This document shows positions 34,538-44,213 of a stretch of 64,000 nucleotides of DNA, in pieces (within the stretch, counting starts at the first letter, position 1; every line of letters starts with the position of its first letter). The notes beneath the pieces were generated by a model. It saw only the letters and a program-made list of their open reading frames with translations, was not told where the DNA came from and did not search any database. The translations under genes were made by a program, and so were the position numbers. This stretch comes from Pseudomonas mediterranea CFBP 5447 (lineage in GTDB: Bacteria > Pseudomonadota > Gammaproteobacteria > Pseudomonadales > Pseudomonadaceae): the NCBI RefSeq assembly GCF_000774145.1, contig NZ_KN322987.1, positions 916,747-980,746 on the forward strand. Reading direction: 5' to 3'.

Positions 34538-34633
34538 AAGCATGCACTTTCATAGACCAATCCCGACGATGCTCTATCATGAGCCAGCGCTCATGACGCG
34601 CTTCTTCTGACGATTCGCCGGGATTCCCTATCC

Positions 34634-35539
34634 ATGAGAGATCTGCCGCCCACCGCTACATTGCGTGCCTTTGAAGTCGCCACCCGGCACACCACCTTTA
34701 CTTCAGCCGCACAGGAGTTGCATGTCACTCAGAGCGCGGTCAGCCATCAGCTCAAGCACCTCGAAGCGCTTTGGGGGTTGCAACTGTTCGAGCGCGGCAA
34801 GTCATTAAGCCTCACCCCGGCGGGGGCCACCCTGGCGCCCATCGTGAGGGAATTCTTCTTGAGCCTGGAGGCGACCCTGGCTGATCTGCGCGAGCAAAAA
34901 GGCAGGGTCCGGCTCGAAGTCAGCACCACCTACTCCTTTGCCTTGAAGTGGCTGCTGCCACGCTTGCCGAATCTCTCCCGCCAGCATCCCGAGCTGTTGG
35001 TCTCGCTGGACACCACGGACAAGATCATCCACTTCTCCGAGGCCCAGGCCGATGTCGCGATCCGCCTCGGCAAAGGCATCTACCCGGGCTTGTACTCGGA
35101 GTTCCTGTTCGGCGAGCAGGTGTTTCCGGTGGCAAGCCCCGATCTGCTGCAGCGATACGGAACACCGCGCAGCCCTGCCGAACTGTTGCACTACCCACTG
35201 CTGACCCGAGATGGCGCCGACCTGGTGCCTAAATGGGAGGCTTGGTTTCAAAAGGTCGGGCTGGAGTTCTTGCCGCTCAAGGAAAGCGTCAGGTTTGGCG
35301 ATAGCAACATGACAGTCGAGGCCGCTCTGCTCGGCCAGGGTATCGCCCTGGTGCGCAGCGGGCATGTCGAAACCGAGATCAGCGACGGGCGTCTGGTGCG
35401 GCTGTTCGAAGTGCCGTTCCCATCCCCCCTCGCCTATTATTTTGTCTGCCCAAAAGGCACCGAGTCGCAGCCACATATCGTCAGCTTTCGCCAGTGGCTG
35501 AACGGTGAGGCCCTGAAAGTTCAACGCGCCTATGAATGA
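34634..35539 (+). CDS. LysR-family regulator (GcvA-like)
   Basis: 301 aa. The start LPPTATLRAFEVATRHTTFT and SAAQELHVTQSAVSHQLKHL are diagnostic for the GcvA/AmpR-like LysR branch. The effector domain (about residues 92-295) includes ADVAIRLGKGIYPGLYSEFL. It precedes an EamA exporter and an SDR on the same strand (75- and 36-base gaps); it may control them. Inducer unknown. Confidence 0.88.
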   Translation: MRDLPPTATLRAFEVATRHTTFTSAAQELHVTQSAVSHQLKHLEALWGLQLFERGKSLSLTPAGATLAPIVREFFLSLEATLADLREQKGRVRLEVSTTYSFALKWLLPRLPNLSRQHPELLVSLDTTDKIIHFSEAQADVAIRLGKGIYPGLYSEFLFGEQVFPVASPDLLQRYGTPRSPAELLHYPLLTRDGADLVPKWEAWFQKVGLEFLPLKESVRFGDSNMTVEAALLGQGIALVRSGHVETEISDGRLVRLFEVPFPSPLAYYFVCPKGTESQPHIVSFRQWLNGEALKVQRAYE

Positions 35540-35614
35540 TGCATGAGAATTTTCTCATGAAACGATGAGGAGACTTCGCTGTAGTTCCTCCCGTCCGAAT
35601 GCATAAGATGGCAC

Positions 35615-36442
35615 ATGCCAATCCATATCATCCTGCTGGTTCTTTTCGCCGCGCTCCTGCATGCCAGTTGGAACGCGTTGCTGCGCGGCGGCGCCGATCG
35701 GCTCTGGTCGATGACGATCATGTGCATCGCCATCGCTATCGTCAGTGCCGTCGCCGCAGCGTTCATGGCGCCACCGGCGCCTGCCAGCTGGGGCTGCATG
35801 GTGCTTTCGGCACTGCTGCACGTCGGCTACAACCTGTTTCTCGTGCGCAGTTACCGGGTCGGCGACCTGGGACAGACCTATCCGATTTCCCGTGGATCGT
35901 CACCGGCGTTGATCACCCTCGGCGCCGCCGTCTTTGCCGGAGAACGCATCGCTCCCGGCACATTGCTCGGTATTGCGTTGGTATCAGTCGGGATCATTTC
36001 GCTGGCCTTCCGGGGACGCAAACTGTCAGTTCCCAGCCTGCCCTACGCCCTGGGAACCGGTTGTTTCATCGCCGCCTACAGCGTCACCGACGGCATCGGC
36101 ACCCGCCTCTCCGGCGCCCCGCTCGCCTACACCGTGTGGATGTGCGCCCTGTGGGGCTTGATGATGCCTGGGGTGTACATCGGCCTGCGCGACGCCCGCA
36201 GCTTGTTCAGCGTCCGACCTGGAATGCTGACCGCCGTGGTCGGCGGGCTGGTTTCTTTGCTGGCCTACGGAATTGTCATCTACGCCATGAACGAAGCGCC
36301 CCTGGGCGCGGTATCGGCATTGCGCGAAACCAGCGTGCTGTTTGCGGCGCTGATTGGCTCCGTGTTCCTCGGCGAGACACTCACCGCCCGCCGAGTCCTG
36401 GCGTGCGTGGTGATCGTCAGCGGCACTCTCATGATCGGCTGA
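35615..36442 (+). CDS. EamA/DMT-superfamily transporter
   Basis: 275 aa with ten hydrophobic segments in two EamA repeats (about 1-135 and 150-275). GDLGQTYPISRGSSPALITLGA and the matching second-half segment APLGAVSALRETSVLFAALI are the conserved ends of TM4 and TM9. Drug/metabolite exporters of this family expel amino acids or small metabolites. Same strand as the LysR and SDR genes. Substrate unknown. Confidence 0.87.
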   Translation: MPIHIILLVLFAALLHASWNALLRGGADRLWSMTIMCIAIAIVSAVAAAFMAPPAPASWGCMVLSALLHVGYNLFLVRSYRVGDLGQTYPISRGSSPALITLGAAVFAGERIAPGTLLGIALVSVGIISLAFRGRKLSVPSLPYALGTGCFIAAYSVTDGIGTRLSGAPLAYTVWMCALWGLMMPGVYIGLRDARSLFSVRPGMLTAVVGGLVSLLAYGIVIYAMNEAPLGAVSALRETSVLFAALIGSVFLGETLTARRVLACVVIVSGTLMIG

Positions 36443-36478
36443 TACGCCTATTCCTCACCGCTACAAGAGGTACGCTCG

Positions 36479-37240
36479 ATGGACAACATCTCGCAGACAC
36501 CGTTGATGCTGATCACCGGTGGCGGTCGCGGAGTGGGTGCCGCTACCGCGCGGCTGGCCGCCGCACGAGGCTACGACGTCGCGATCAGCTACGTGACCAA
36601 CGAGTCTTCGGCGCTGGCCGTGGCGGCGGATGTGCAGGCCTTGGGACGCCGGGCGCTGGCCATGCGGGCCGACAGTGCCGACCCCGAGCAGGTCGCCGAG
36701 TTGTTCGCCGCCATCGACCGCGCGTTCGGGCGCATTGACGTCCTGGTCAATAACGCCGGGGTACTGTCCGTTCAGTCGCGCCTGGAGGACCTCGGTTTCG
36801 AACGCATGCAGCGCATCTTTGCGGTCAACGCCATCGGTCCGATGCTCTGTGCCCAGCAGGCGGTGAAACGCATGTCCTACCGGCACAACGGTTCGGGCGG
36901 CGTGGTGATCAACATCTCTTCGGCATCGGCGCGCCTCGGCAGCCCGAATGAATACATCGACTATGCGGCGTCCAAGGGTGCCCTGGAGACCTTCACCATC
37001 GGGCTGGCCAAAGAGGTGGCTCGGGAAGGGATACGCGTCAACGGTATACGCCCCGGTCACATCTACACCGACATGCATGCCAGCGGCGGCGAGCCGGGGC
37101 GGGTCGATCGTGTCAAGGACTCGATCCCCATGGGCCGAGGCGGCCAGCCGGAGGAAGTGGCGCGGGCGATTCTGTGGCTGGCCAGCGCGGAGGCATCCTT
37201 CGTTACCGGTACGTTCCTCGATGTGACTGGGGGAAAATGA
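36479..37240 (+). CDS. SDR-family oxidoreductase
   Basis: 253 aa. TGGGRGVGAATARLAA (cofactor turn), NNAGVLS, NISSASARLGS and YAASKGALETF give a full Ser-Tyr-Lys active site. The C-terminus ASFVTGTFLDVTGGK is that of classical FabG-like SDRs. It starts 36 bases after the EamA gene and is likely cotranscribed with it. Substrate unknown. Confidence 0.87.
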   Translation: MDNISQTPLMLITGGGRGVGAATARLAAARGYDVAISYVTNESSALAVAADVQALGRRALAMRADSADPEQVAELFAAIDRAFGRIDVLVNNAGVLSVQSRLEDLGFERMQRIFAVNAIGPMLCAQQAVKRMSYRHNGSGGVVINISSASARLGSPNEYIDYAASKGALETFTIGLAKEVAREGIRVNGIRPGHIYTDMHASGGEPGRVDRVKDSIPMGRGGQPEEVARAILWLASAEASFVTGTFLDVTGGK

Positions 37241-37359
37241 GCGGCTGGTCAGGTCTCGACATTGATAGGGTCAAGGGTAGCGTCAGTGGGTCAAGCCGGA
37301 TCTGCTGCGACAGCACCTTGAAAGCTGGCGCTGATCTGTGAGTCCCTTCACCTTATTGT

Positions 37360-38814
37360 TCATTGTGAAACGACGTTGCGATTGGCAGCACGATCCTGCA
37401 CTTGGCGAATGGCATAGAGCACCAGGGACAGCAACAGGATGCCGATTCCGCTGAGCACCTCCTTGAGCCCGCCATAACCGGCCAATTCCGCCGAGGCCGT
37501 TCCGACCAACACCACTGCGCCGGTGAAGAGGGTCAGTAGCCAGGCAATAGGCACCCAGCCCTTGCCCAATCTGACCGGACGAGGGATCTCGGGCGCATCC
37601 CGACGCAAGAGCAGGAACCCCGAGAGCGCGAAGAAAATAGCGACCAGATAGCCGATGTTGGCGGTGACCAGCATGGCCAGCGGAGAAGACAACAGGAAGA
37701 TCATGCCCAGATTCAGCACGACGGCCACGGTCATGCACCGCCCAGGTACCTGGTGTTTGTTGAGCACGCCCAACTGACGAACAGTCAGGCCCTCCAGCGC
37801 CATGCCGTAGAGCGCCCGCGAACCGTCCGCCAAGGCCGCATTGAGCCCCATGAACAACCCCACCAGCAGGGTGGCGACGAAGAAGCTGCTATAGCCGGTA
37901 CCCAGCATCGCGTTGAACGCGTCGATGTAGAAGCCACTGGGATTGCTCATCGCGGCCTCGCTGTCGACCATGCCGCCCAGACCGAACGCGACTGCGGCGA
38001 AGACGGCAACGGTGTAGCCACCCGAGGTGAGCAGGGCCAGGCGCATGTCGCGTTGGCTGCGATATTCGGGGCCGAAGGCCGCGCACATCTCGGTGCCGTA
38101 GGCGCTCCAACTGACCAGGAACAACCAGACCATCGCCGTGCGCAGACCACCCCAGCCAAGATCAGCAGGCTCGACCAGCGCGTTGCGAAAGCGCTCGAAA
38201 CTCCAGCTATCTCCCAACAGCGGAGCCACCGCCAGCACCAGAATCGGGATCAACAGCAGCAAGCCCATGTATTTGGAGGCGCTGGCGGCCATATGGACGC
38301 CCAGTCGATTGAACTGCCAGAAGATCAATAACAGGCCGGCGCCTATCAGCTGAGGCAGTCCCACGGTAAGAGGTCCGGCAGTGAAGGACCAATCTTGCCC
38401 GGCGAACCATTGCGCCTGGATCAGCGAACCGGCACTGACACTGACAATCGACAGCACGGCTGACCAGCCCAGCCAGTAGCCGAATGAGGCCAGGGGACCG
38501 ACAAGCTTGCAGCGCCGGCGCCAGCCTTCGGTGGCGATCATTGCGATGCCGCCCGGTTTGTCGGGAAACATCGACGAGACTTCGAGGAAGATCCAGTTCT
38601 GACAGGCGCCGATGGCCGCCGAACCCACCCACAGCACAAGCGCGTACACAGGCCCCAGCACGCCCAGTGCGAAACCGAAGGAGGCGAAAATCGAGCCGGA
38701 GACGGCCATTGATAACGCGAAGGCATCTGTCCAGCGCAAGGTCTTTTGCAGATGCTGATTATTATTGTTGTTGTCCACGAAAGGACTCCGCACGATTGAG
38801 TGTTGAGCCTTCAT
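37360..38814 (-). CDS. APC-family amino-acid/amine permease
   Basis: 484 aa from ATG 38814 (a TTG at 38835 extends the frame by 7 codons without a site). About 12 hydrophobic segments; TM1 LRWTDAFALSMAVSGSIFAS with the unwound glycine region (SGSIFASFG), and SMFPDKPGGIAMIATEGW resembles eukaryote-like GABA/amine permeases. The N-terminus carries five Asn in a row. It is divergent from an AraC regulator of FeaR type, which hints at import of an aromatic amine or amino acid. Inferred. Confidence 0.86.
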   Translation of the reverse strand: MKAQHSIVRSPFVDNNNNNQHLQKTLRWTDAFALSMAVSGSIFASFGFALGVLGPVYALVLWVGSAAIGACQNWIFLEVSSMFPDKPGGIAMIATEGWRRRCKLVGPLASFGYWLGWSAVLSIVSVSAGSLIQAQWFAGQDWSFTAGPLTVGLPQLIGAGLLLIFWQFNRLGVHMAASASKYMGLLLLIPILVLAVAPLLGDSWSFERFRNALVEPADLGWGGLRTAMVWLFLVSWSAYGTEMCAAFGPEYRSQRDMRLALLTSGGYTVAVFAAVAFGLGGMVDSEAAMSNPSGFYIDAFNAMLGTGYSSFFVATLLVGLFMGLNAALADGSRALYGMALEGLTVRQLGVLNKHQVPGRCMTVAVVLNLGMIFLLSSPLAMLVTANIGYLVAIFFALSGFLLLRRDAPEIPRPVRLGKGWVPIAWLLTLFTGAVVLVGTASAELAGYGGLKEVLSGIGILLLSLVLYAIRQVQDRAANRNVVSQ

Positions 38815-38982
38815 TAAACGCCTGTCGCCGGCCAACCGGCCATGACCCAGAATGCAAGCGGATGGTCATGAGCGCCACCGTCGGTCCAGGACAGATTGAT
38901 ATTTAGTTAATATGTTATGAATATCGAGGTTCGTTGCCCGATCCAAAATAATAACGCCAGCTTGACTGGCAAGAGGTAGCCG

Positions 38983-39936
38983 ATGAACACCGCCTGTCAC
39001 CCGACCAACCTGTTCCTGGGTCATCAAGGCTTCGAGGCCTGGCATGGAGATCTCTCGGCCAACTGCGGGACATTTCATGTAGAGCCGCCCCTGCAAAGCG
39101 GTATTGAGGAATTCCGCGGTGCTGTGACCCCTGTGGATGACGAACACAGCCTGGTCAAAGGCGCGCGGATCATCAGCAACTGCCGCCAGGTACATCGATC
39201 ACAACGCGACATTCGCCAGGACGACAAGGATTTTTTCTTCCTGGTCATGCAACTGGATGGGCAGGCGACCGCCTGCCAGCCGGGTACGCAAACCATCCTG
39301 CATCGGGGGGACCTGGTATTGCTGGATGTAAGCCGGCCCTGCGAATTTCGATTCGAGGGCTGGAGCGATCAGGTTTCGGTGATCCTGCCACGTAAATCCG
39401 TGCTCCAGCGCTTCCGGGAACACCAGTTGCAGATCAACCATCGTATCGACGCAGCGTCACCGATGGGACGCATGAGCGGCCTGCTGTTGCAACAACTGAT
39501 CGGCAATCCCGGCATGTCAGAGCCTGAGACGCGGGCAACACTGGAGGCGATCATCACCCTGCTACGCCCGGCCATAGGTAGCGCCGGCGACCACCCCACC
39601 TCACCCCGGGCCGACACCGCTACATTGCTCAAGGCCAGGGCCCTCATCGACCGCCAACTGACACAAGAGAACCTGACGCCCGAATACCTCGCCTCGACGC
39701 TGGGGGTTTCGCTGCGCAATTTGCACCGCATATTTTCCCAAGGCGATATGACGGTGAGCCGCTACATTCTCGAACGACGCCTGCAGCATTGCGCGGAGCA
39801 GATCAAGCAAAGCGATACCAAGATCATGAGCATCGCTTTATCGAGCGGCTTCAAGGATTTCAGTCATTTCTCCCGAGCGTTCAAACGGCATTTTGGCTCA
39901 TCCCCCAGTGACTATCGTCACCAGCCATACGCCTAG
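38983..39936 (+). CDS. AraC-family regulator, FeaR-like
   Basis: 317 aa. An AraC-binding-like N-domain (residues about 30-200; FRGAVTPVDDEHSLVKGARI, DKDFFFLVMQLDGQ) and two C-terminal HTHs ending SSGFKDFSHFSRAFKRHFGS. This domain order matches FeaR, the activator of aromatic amine oxidation. The 168-base divergent gap to the permease is AT-rich near 38897-38925 and holds GATATT/AATATC arms. Its last 4 bases overlap the end of rtcA (convergent). Confidence 0.84.
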   Translation: MNTACHPTNLFLGHQGFEAWHGDLSANCGTFHVEPPLQSGIEEFRGAVTPVDDEHSLVKGARIISNCRQVHRSQRDIRQDDKDFFFLVMQLDGQATACQPGTQTILHRGDLVLLDVSRPCEFRFEGWSDQVSVILPRKSVLQRFREHQLQINHRIDAASPMGRMSGLLLQQLIGNPGMSEPETRATLEAIITLLRPAIGSAGDHPTSPRADTATLLKARALIDRQLTQENLTPEYLASTLGVSLRNLHRIFSQGDMTVSRYILERRLQHCAEQIKQSDTKIMSIALSSGFKDFSHFSRAFKRHFGSSPSDYRHQPYA

Positions 39937-40994
39937 CCGCCATTGCTGTCATGTCCTGACAACTGGCGAGCATGAAGCTCGACAACAACGCTTCCCTGCC
40001 CGGAAAGTCCAGTGAGACGCACATCGACAGCGATGAATTGCTGGATCACCGCTGCGTTGGTGCGGATGTGATTGCTCAAACGCTCCGTCGTCAGTTTGCC
40101 AGCGCCGGCGATGGCCATCGGCAACATCAATTGATCCGCCAGGCGATTGCCAACCGCTGCATTCGATTGAGTCCACGCCATGAGTTCATCCACCGCCACG
40201 TCAGCGACTTGCTCTGCGCGCACACGCTCTTGCCCGATGCTCGCGAACACCTCGGTAACGCCGGCTCTGGTGGCAGTGATCGATACCACATTGCCAGGCC
40301 CCGCCTGGTCACCCAGATCGGTAACCGACAGGTCGCGTCGTTCAATCTTCAGCCTTGCCGAGAGTCGATCAAGTTCGCGATTCCCGATCGAGACAGGAAT
40401 GCCCGAAACCAGCGCTCCAGACGAAACGATGGTGACGGGTGCCTGCCCGCCGTCCAGCACCAATGGTTCAAGCGTCGAAGGTCGAATGGTGGCTTCGATC
40501 ACGCCCCCTCCGCAGGGGACAAAGCCATGACGCAGTAGCGCCAATTCCACCTGTGCGCCCATACGTCGTATCAAAGGCAGCCACGCCTGCTCTATGAAGT
40601 CGAAAGGCGGCGCCGCCGGATTATGTGTTCCGCCGGTAATCCGGACGGTACTCGTCCCTGTTGCCTGCAACAGCGCAGGCAACAGGGTCTGCAACACCAG
40701 TATCGTGCTGCCCGCCGTGCCGATCGCGAACGAATACTCCCCTGCCTCTACGGTCCCGGGACGGAATTCGATAGCGGTCGAATTGAGTTCCGCTCCCAGG
40801 ACTTTGGCGCCGCAGATCTCAGCCGCTGCTCGTACTGCGGTGAGGTGCTGGCGCAACAGACCGGGCCGGGAGCGCTTGCCGCGTATCCCTGTCATCTGGA
40901 ACGCCTGGCCGGTGATCATGGAGAGGCTGAGGGCGGTACGCAGCACCTGCCCTCCTCCCTCGGTGCCGTCGATGAGAATCAGATCCTGGCCCAT
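39933..40994 (-). CDS. rtcA: RNA 3'-terminal phosphate cyclase RtcA
   Basis: 353 aa. Starts MGQDLILIDGTEGGGQVLRT, the RtcA signature, with RGKRSRPGLLRQHLTA. The expected adenylylated His lies in LSNHIRTNAAVIQQF near residue 315. It makes 2',3'-cyclic phosphates from RNA 3'-phosphates using ATP. It starts 4 bases after the rtcB stop and is under the rtcB sigma-54 promoter. Length is normal. Confidence 0.95.
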   Translation of the reverse strand: MGQDLILIDGTEGGGQVLRTALSLSMITGQAFQMTGIRGKRSRPGLLRQHLTAVRAAAEICGAKVLGAELNSTAIEFRPGTVEAGEYSFAIGTAGSTILVLQTLLPALLQATGTSTVRITGGTHNPAAPPFDFIEQAWLPLIRRMGAQVELALLRHGFVPCGGGVIEATIRPSTLEPLVLDGGQAPVTIVSSGALVSGIPVSIGNRELDRLSARLKIERRDLSVTDLGDQAGPGNVVSITATRAGVTEVFASIGQERVRAEQVADVAVDELMAWTQSNAAVGNRLADQLMLPMAIAGAGKLTTERLSNHIRTNAAVIQQFIAVDVRLTGLSGQGSVVVELHARQLSGHDSNGG

Positions 40995-40998
40995 CCAC

Positions 40999-42225
40999 TC
41001 ACCCCTTCACGCAGACGACTGGGCGCAGGGTATGGACCACCTCAACCAGATCGCGCTGGGCCGCCATGACCGCATCAATGTCCTTGTAGGCCATCGGGAT
41101 CTCGTCGATGACCGCCGCATCCTTGCGGCACTCGACATGGGCGGTCGCCCGCACCTGGTCCTCAACGGTAAACACGGCCTTGGCCTTGGTACGGCTCATC
41201 ACCCGACCCGCACCGTGTGAACAACTGCAAAAGGCTTCCTCGTTCCCCAGGCCCCGGACGATGAAACTCTTTGCGCCCATCGACCCGGGAATAATCCCCA
41301 TCTGACCCTTCTGCGCAGAGACGGCGCCTTTACGGGTGAGAAGAATATCCTCCCCGAAGTAAGTCCCTCGCTCCACGTAGTTGTGGTGACAGTCGACGGC
41401 GATCAGCCGCGACTCAAAGGGCTTGGTGATGACCGACCGCACGGCATCCAGCACCGCCAACATCATGACCGCGCGGTTCTGCTTCGCGAAATCCTGGGCC
41501 CACTCGACAGCCTCGACGTAGTCATCGAAGCTGGACGTTCCTTCCCGCAGGTAGGCCAGGTCCCGGTCAGGCAGGTTCACCATGTGCCTGCGCATTTCCT
41601 CACGGGCCTTCTCGATGAAATAGCTACCGATGGCGTTGCCTACGCCGCGGGAACCGGTGTGCAACATCACCCATACATGGTCGGCTTCGTCCAGGCACAC
41701 CTCGACGAAATGGTTACCGGTGCCCAGCGTTCCGAGGTGCTTGTGGTTGTTGGACTTTTCAAGGCCCGGGTGCTTTTGGGTGATGAGGTCGAAACGCCCC
41801 TCAAGGGCCGACCAGGCCTGGTCGACAATCGCCGGTGCGGTGTCCCAGGCCCCTTTGTCCCGGCCGCTACGTCCCGAGGTGCGTCCGTGCGGCACAGCCT
41901 TCTCGATTGCGGAGCGCAGGCCGAACAGATGATCGGGAAGGTCGCTGGCGCGCAGCGAGGTGCGGACCGCCGACATCCCGCAACCGAGGTCGACCCCGAC
42001 TGCAGCGGGAATGACCGCGCCCTTGGTAGGAATCACGCTCCCGATCGTCGAGCCCTTTCCTAAATGAACGTCGGGCATGACCGCCATGTGCTTGAACACG
42101 AACGGCATCTGCGCGGTGTTCATCAGTTGCTGCCTGGCCTCAGGCTCAACCGGGACGCCTCGGGTCCACATCTTGATGGGCTTGCCGTTTTCGACTTCAA
42201 GCAGCTCGAAGGTTTGAGTGGTCAT
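40999..42225 (-). CDS. rtcB: RNA-splicing ligase RtcB
   Basis: 408 aa from ATG 42225 with AGGAG 10 bases upstream. Mn-binding motifs are intact: AVGVDLGCGMSAV (Cys near 78), GTGNHFVEV, HHNYVERG, and the guanylylated His in CSHGAGRVMSR near residue 337. It ligates 2',3'-cyclic phosphate to 5'-OH RNA ends with GTP. First gene of rtcBA; divergent from rtcR. The active-site set is that of E. coli RtcB. Confidence 0.96.
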   Translation of the reverse strand: MTTQTFELLEVENGKPIKMWTRGVPVEPEARQQLMNTAQMPFVFKHMAVMPDVHLGKGSTIGSVIPTKGAVIPAAVGVDLGCGMSAVRTSLRASDLPDHLFGLRSAIEKAVPHGRTSGRSGRDKGAWDTAPAIVDQAWSALEGRFDLITQKHPGLEKSNNHKHLGTLGTGNHFVEVCLDEADHVWVMLHTGSRGVGNAIGSYFIEKAREEMRRHMVNLPDRDLAYLREGTSSFDDYVEAVEWAQDFAKQNRAVMMLAVLDAVRSVITKPFESRLIAVDCHHNYVERGTYFGEDILLTRKGAVSAQKGQMGIIPGSMGAKSFIVRGLGNEEAFCSCSHGAGRVMSRTKAKAVFTVEDQVRATAHVECRKDAAVIDEIPMAYKDIDAVMAAQRDLVEVVHTLRPVVCVKG

Positions 42226-42263
42226 TGTTTTTTCGCTCCTGTGATTTCTGTTTGGGAGCTCTA

Positions 42264-42281
42264 TAGCGAGCGGCATGCCAA
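42264..42281 (-). promoter_or_regulatory. Sigma-54 promoter of rtcBA
   Basis: On the minus strand the site reads TTGGCATGCCGCTCGCTA. The -24 GG and -12 GC are exactly 10 bases apart, as sigma-54 needs, and the start of transcription would fall about 25-30 bases before the rtcB ATG. The partner activator RtcR is encoded divergently. Confidence 0.85.
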
Positions 42282-42321
42282 TTCTACGGTTGGCGGATCA
42301 TATTTTTACTATCCATTTGAT

Positions 42322-42352
42322 ATTAAAGAACTTTAATCGTAATGCCTTTAAT
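42322..42352. promoter_or_regulatory. Candidate RtcR upstream activating sites
   Basis: ATTAAAG-AA-CTTTAAT is a perfect inverted repeat (42322-42337), and a third CTTTAAT half-site follows at 42346-42352. They are 41-71 bases upstream of the -24 element, a normal distance for an enhancer-binding protein. Confidence 0.55.
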
Positions 42353-42432
42353 CCGAACAGGCCGGCACTGTTCACTGACAGGCCTCAAAACTATACTCAA
42401 TTATCGTTCGCTATCTTTTGAGATATTCAGCA

Positions 42433-44061
42433 ATGCAGGACAAAAAGACAGTCGCCATAGGCATCCTTGGGTCAAAGCTCGACCGCGTCGGCAAGGGGGA
42501 GCAGCGCTGGAACAAATGGCGCCCGACCCTCTCTCTGTGCCAACAGCCCGACCTGGTGATCGATCGCCTGGAGCTGATTCACGGTGAAGCGCGTTGGGAC
42601 GCCGATCTCGCCTTGAAAGTAGCGGCTGATATTGCCCAGGTCTCGCCAGAGACCGAGGTTCGCCTGCACGCCATGGCGATGCGAAACCCCTGGGACTTCG
42701 AAGAGGTCTACGCCGCACTGCATGACTTCGCAGCTGACTATCCATTCGACACAGAGGACGAGGACTATCTCGTCCACATCACAACGGGCACCCACGTCCA
42801 GCAGATCGTATGGTTCCTGCTGGCCGAATCCCGGCACATCCCTGCCAAACTGATACAGACCCAGCCAGGCGGCTTGCGGGATGACGACGCAGGACCGGCA
42901 GGCAAACACGTCATCACCGACCTCGATCTCCAGCGCTACGATCAGATCGCCAAGCGATTCCAAGCCGAGCGCCTGGAGGGCACCGAACTGCTCAAGTCCG
43001 GCATTGCAACCCGCAACGCGGCGTTCAACCGGACGATAGAACAGCTCGAACGGGTCGCCGTGCGATCCCGGGCACCGATCCTGATCAGCGGCCCTACCGG
43101 GGCAGGCAAGTCCTTTCTCGCGCGGCAAATCTACGAGCTGAAACGGGGTCGCCATCAGGTCGAAGGCCCGTTCGTCGAGGTGAACTGCGCCACGTTGCGC
43201 GGCGATACCGCGATGGCGACGTTGTTCGGCCATACGAAAGGCGCGTTCACCGGCGCTCAACAGGCTCGCGAGGGCTTGCTGCGCTCGGCACACAAGGGCG
43301 TCCTGTTCCTCGACGAGATCGGAGAACTGCCGCTCGACGAGCAAGCGATGCTCCTGAAAGCGATCGAGGAAAAGAAGTTCTTGCCGATGGGCTCCGACAA
43401 GGAGGTCGAGTCTGACTTCACGCTGATCGCGGGAACCAATCGGGACCTGCACGCGCGCGTTGTTGAAGGTCTGTTCCGCGAAGACCTGTTGGCCAGGATC
43501 AACATCTGGACTTTTGTGCTGCCCGGACTGGCCAATCGGAGCGAGGACATCGAGCCAAACATCGATTTCGAATTGCAGCGCCATGCCCGGGATAACGGCC
43601 ATATGGTTCGCTTCAACACCGAAGCCCGGCGTCGATATCTGGCCTTCGCCACCGCCAGGGATGCCGCCTGGCCAGGCAACTTCCGGCAACTCTCTGCGTC
43701 GATCACCCGCATGGCCACACTGGCTGACAGCGGCCGCATCGACATGGCGCTGGTGGAGGACGAGCTGGAACGACTGCGCGCCGATTGGCGGATACCGACC
43801 GCCTCGGACCCATTGTCCGAGCACTTGGCAAAAGCCGGCCTTGAGATCGACCTGTTCGATCGCCTTCAACTGGAATCGGTCCTGAAGGTCTGCAGCACAG
43901 CGACAAGCCAGGCGGATGCCGGTCGAAAGCTCTTTTCACAGAGCCGATCAGCCAAGGCATCGAGTAATGATTCCGATCGAATCCGAAAATTTCTGGCGCG
44001 ATTCGACATCACCTGGAGCCAAGTCCCGGGGCTTTCAGCCCATCGTCATGGAGGAAGTTGA
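42433..44061 (+). CDS. rtcR: Sigma-54-dependent activator RtcR
   Basis: 542 aa from ATG 42433; a TTG five codons earlier is possible. The RtcR sensor domain (residues 1-170, TVAIGILGSKLDRVG) is a CARF-like fold. It is followed by an AAA+ domain with Walker A GPTGAGKS (about 222), the sigma-54 contact loop GAFTGA (about 275), Walker B FLDEIGEL, and a C-terminal HTH. It activates rtcBA when damaged RNA accumulates. Short AT-rich gap to rtcB with clear sites. Confidence 0.95.
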   Translation: MQDKKTVAIGILGSKLDRVGKGEQRWNKWRPTLSLCQQPDLVIDRLELIHGEARWDADLALKVAADIAQVSPETEVRLHAMAMRNPWDFEEVYAALHDFAADYPFDTEDEDYLVHITTGTHVQQIVWFLLAESRHIPAKLIQTQPGGLRDDDAGPAGKHVITDLDLQRYDQIAKRFQAERLEGTELLKSGIATRNAAFNRTIEQLERVAVRSRAPILISGPTGAGKSFLARQIYELKRGRHQVEGPFVEVNCATLRGDTAMATLFGHTKGAFTGAQQAREGLLRSAHKGVLFLDEIGELPLDEQAMLLKAIEEKKFLPMGSDKEVESDFTLIAGTNRDLHARVVEGLFREDLLARINIWTFVLPGLANRSEDIEPNIDFELQRHARDNGHMVRFNTEARRRYLAFATARDAAWPGNFRQLSASITRMATLADSGRIDMALVEDELERLRADWRIPTASDPLSEHLAKAGLEIDLFDRLQLESVLKVCSTATSQADAGRKLFSQSRSAKASSNDSDRIRKFLARFDITWSQVPGLSAHRHGGS

Positions 44062-44213
44062 AACGTTAGAACGCCACCCATTCCTGGAATACCACTCGCC
44101 ACTTCAATTTCTGCATTTAAAAAACAGATCTTTAACGCAGATCAACAAAGCACTTCTCATTCCAGACCTATCATCTCCCAGCGCCAATCTTCGCTGAGAC
44201 CTGAGAGGCAGGG

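Noticed and set aside
42472..43869. 465-codon minus-strand frame
   Set aside because: Antisense to rtcR, which has all AAA+ motifs.
44132..44145. Possible Anr box before the HlyD gene
   Set aside because: Only the ATCAA half is good; TTAAC differs at two positions. Kept only as a remark.
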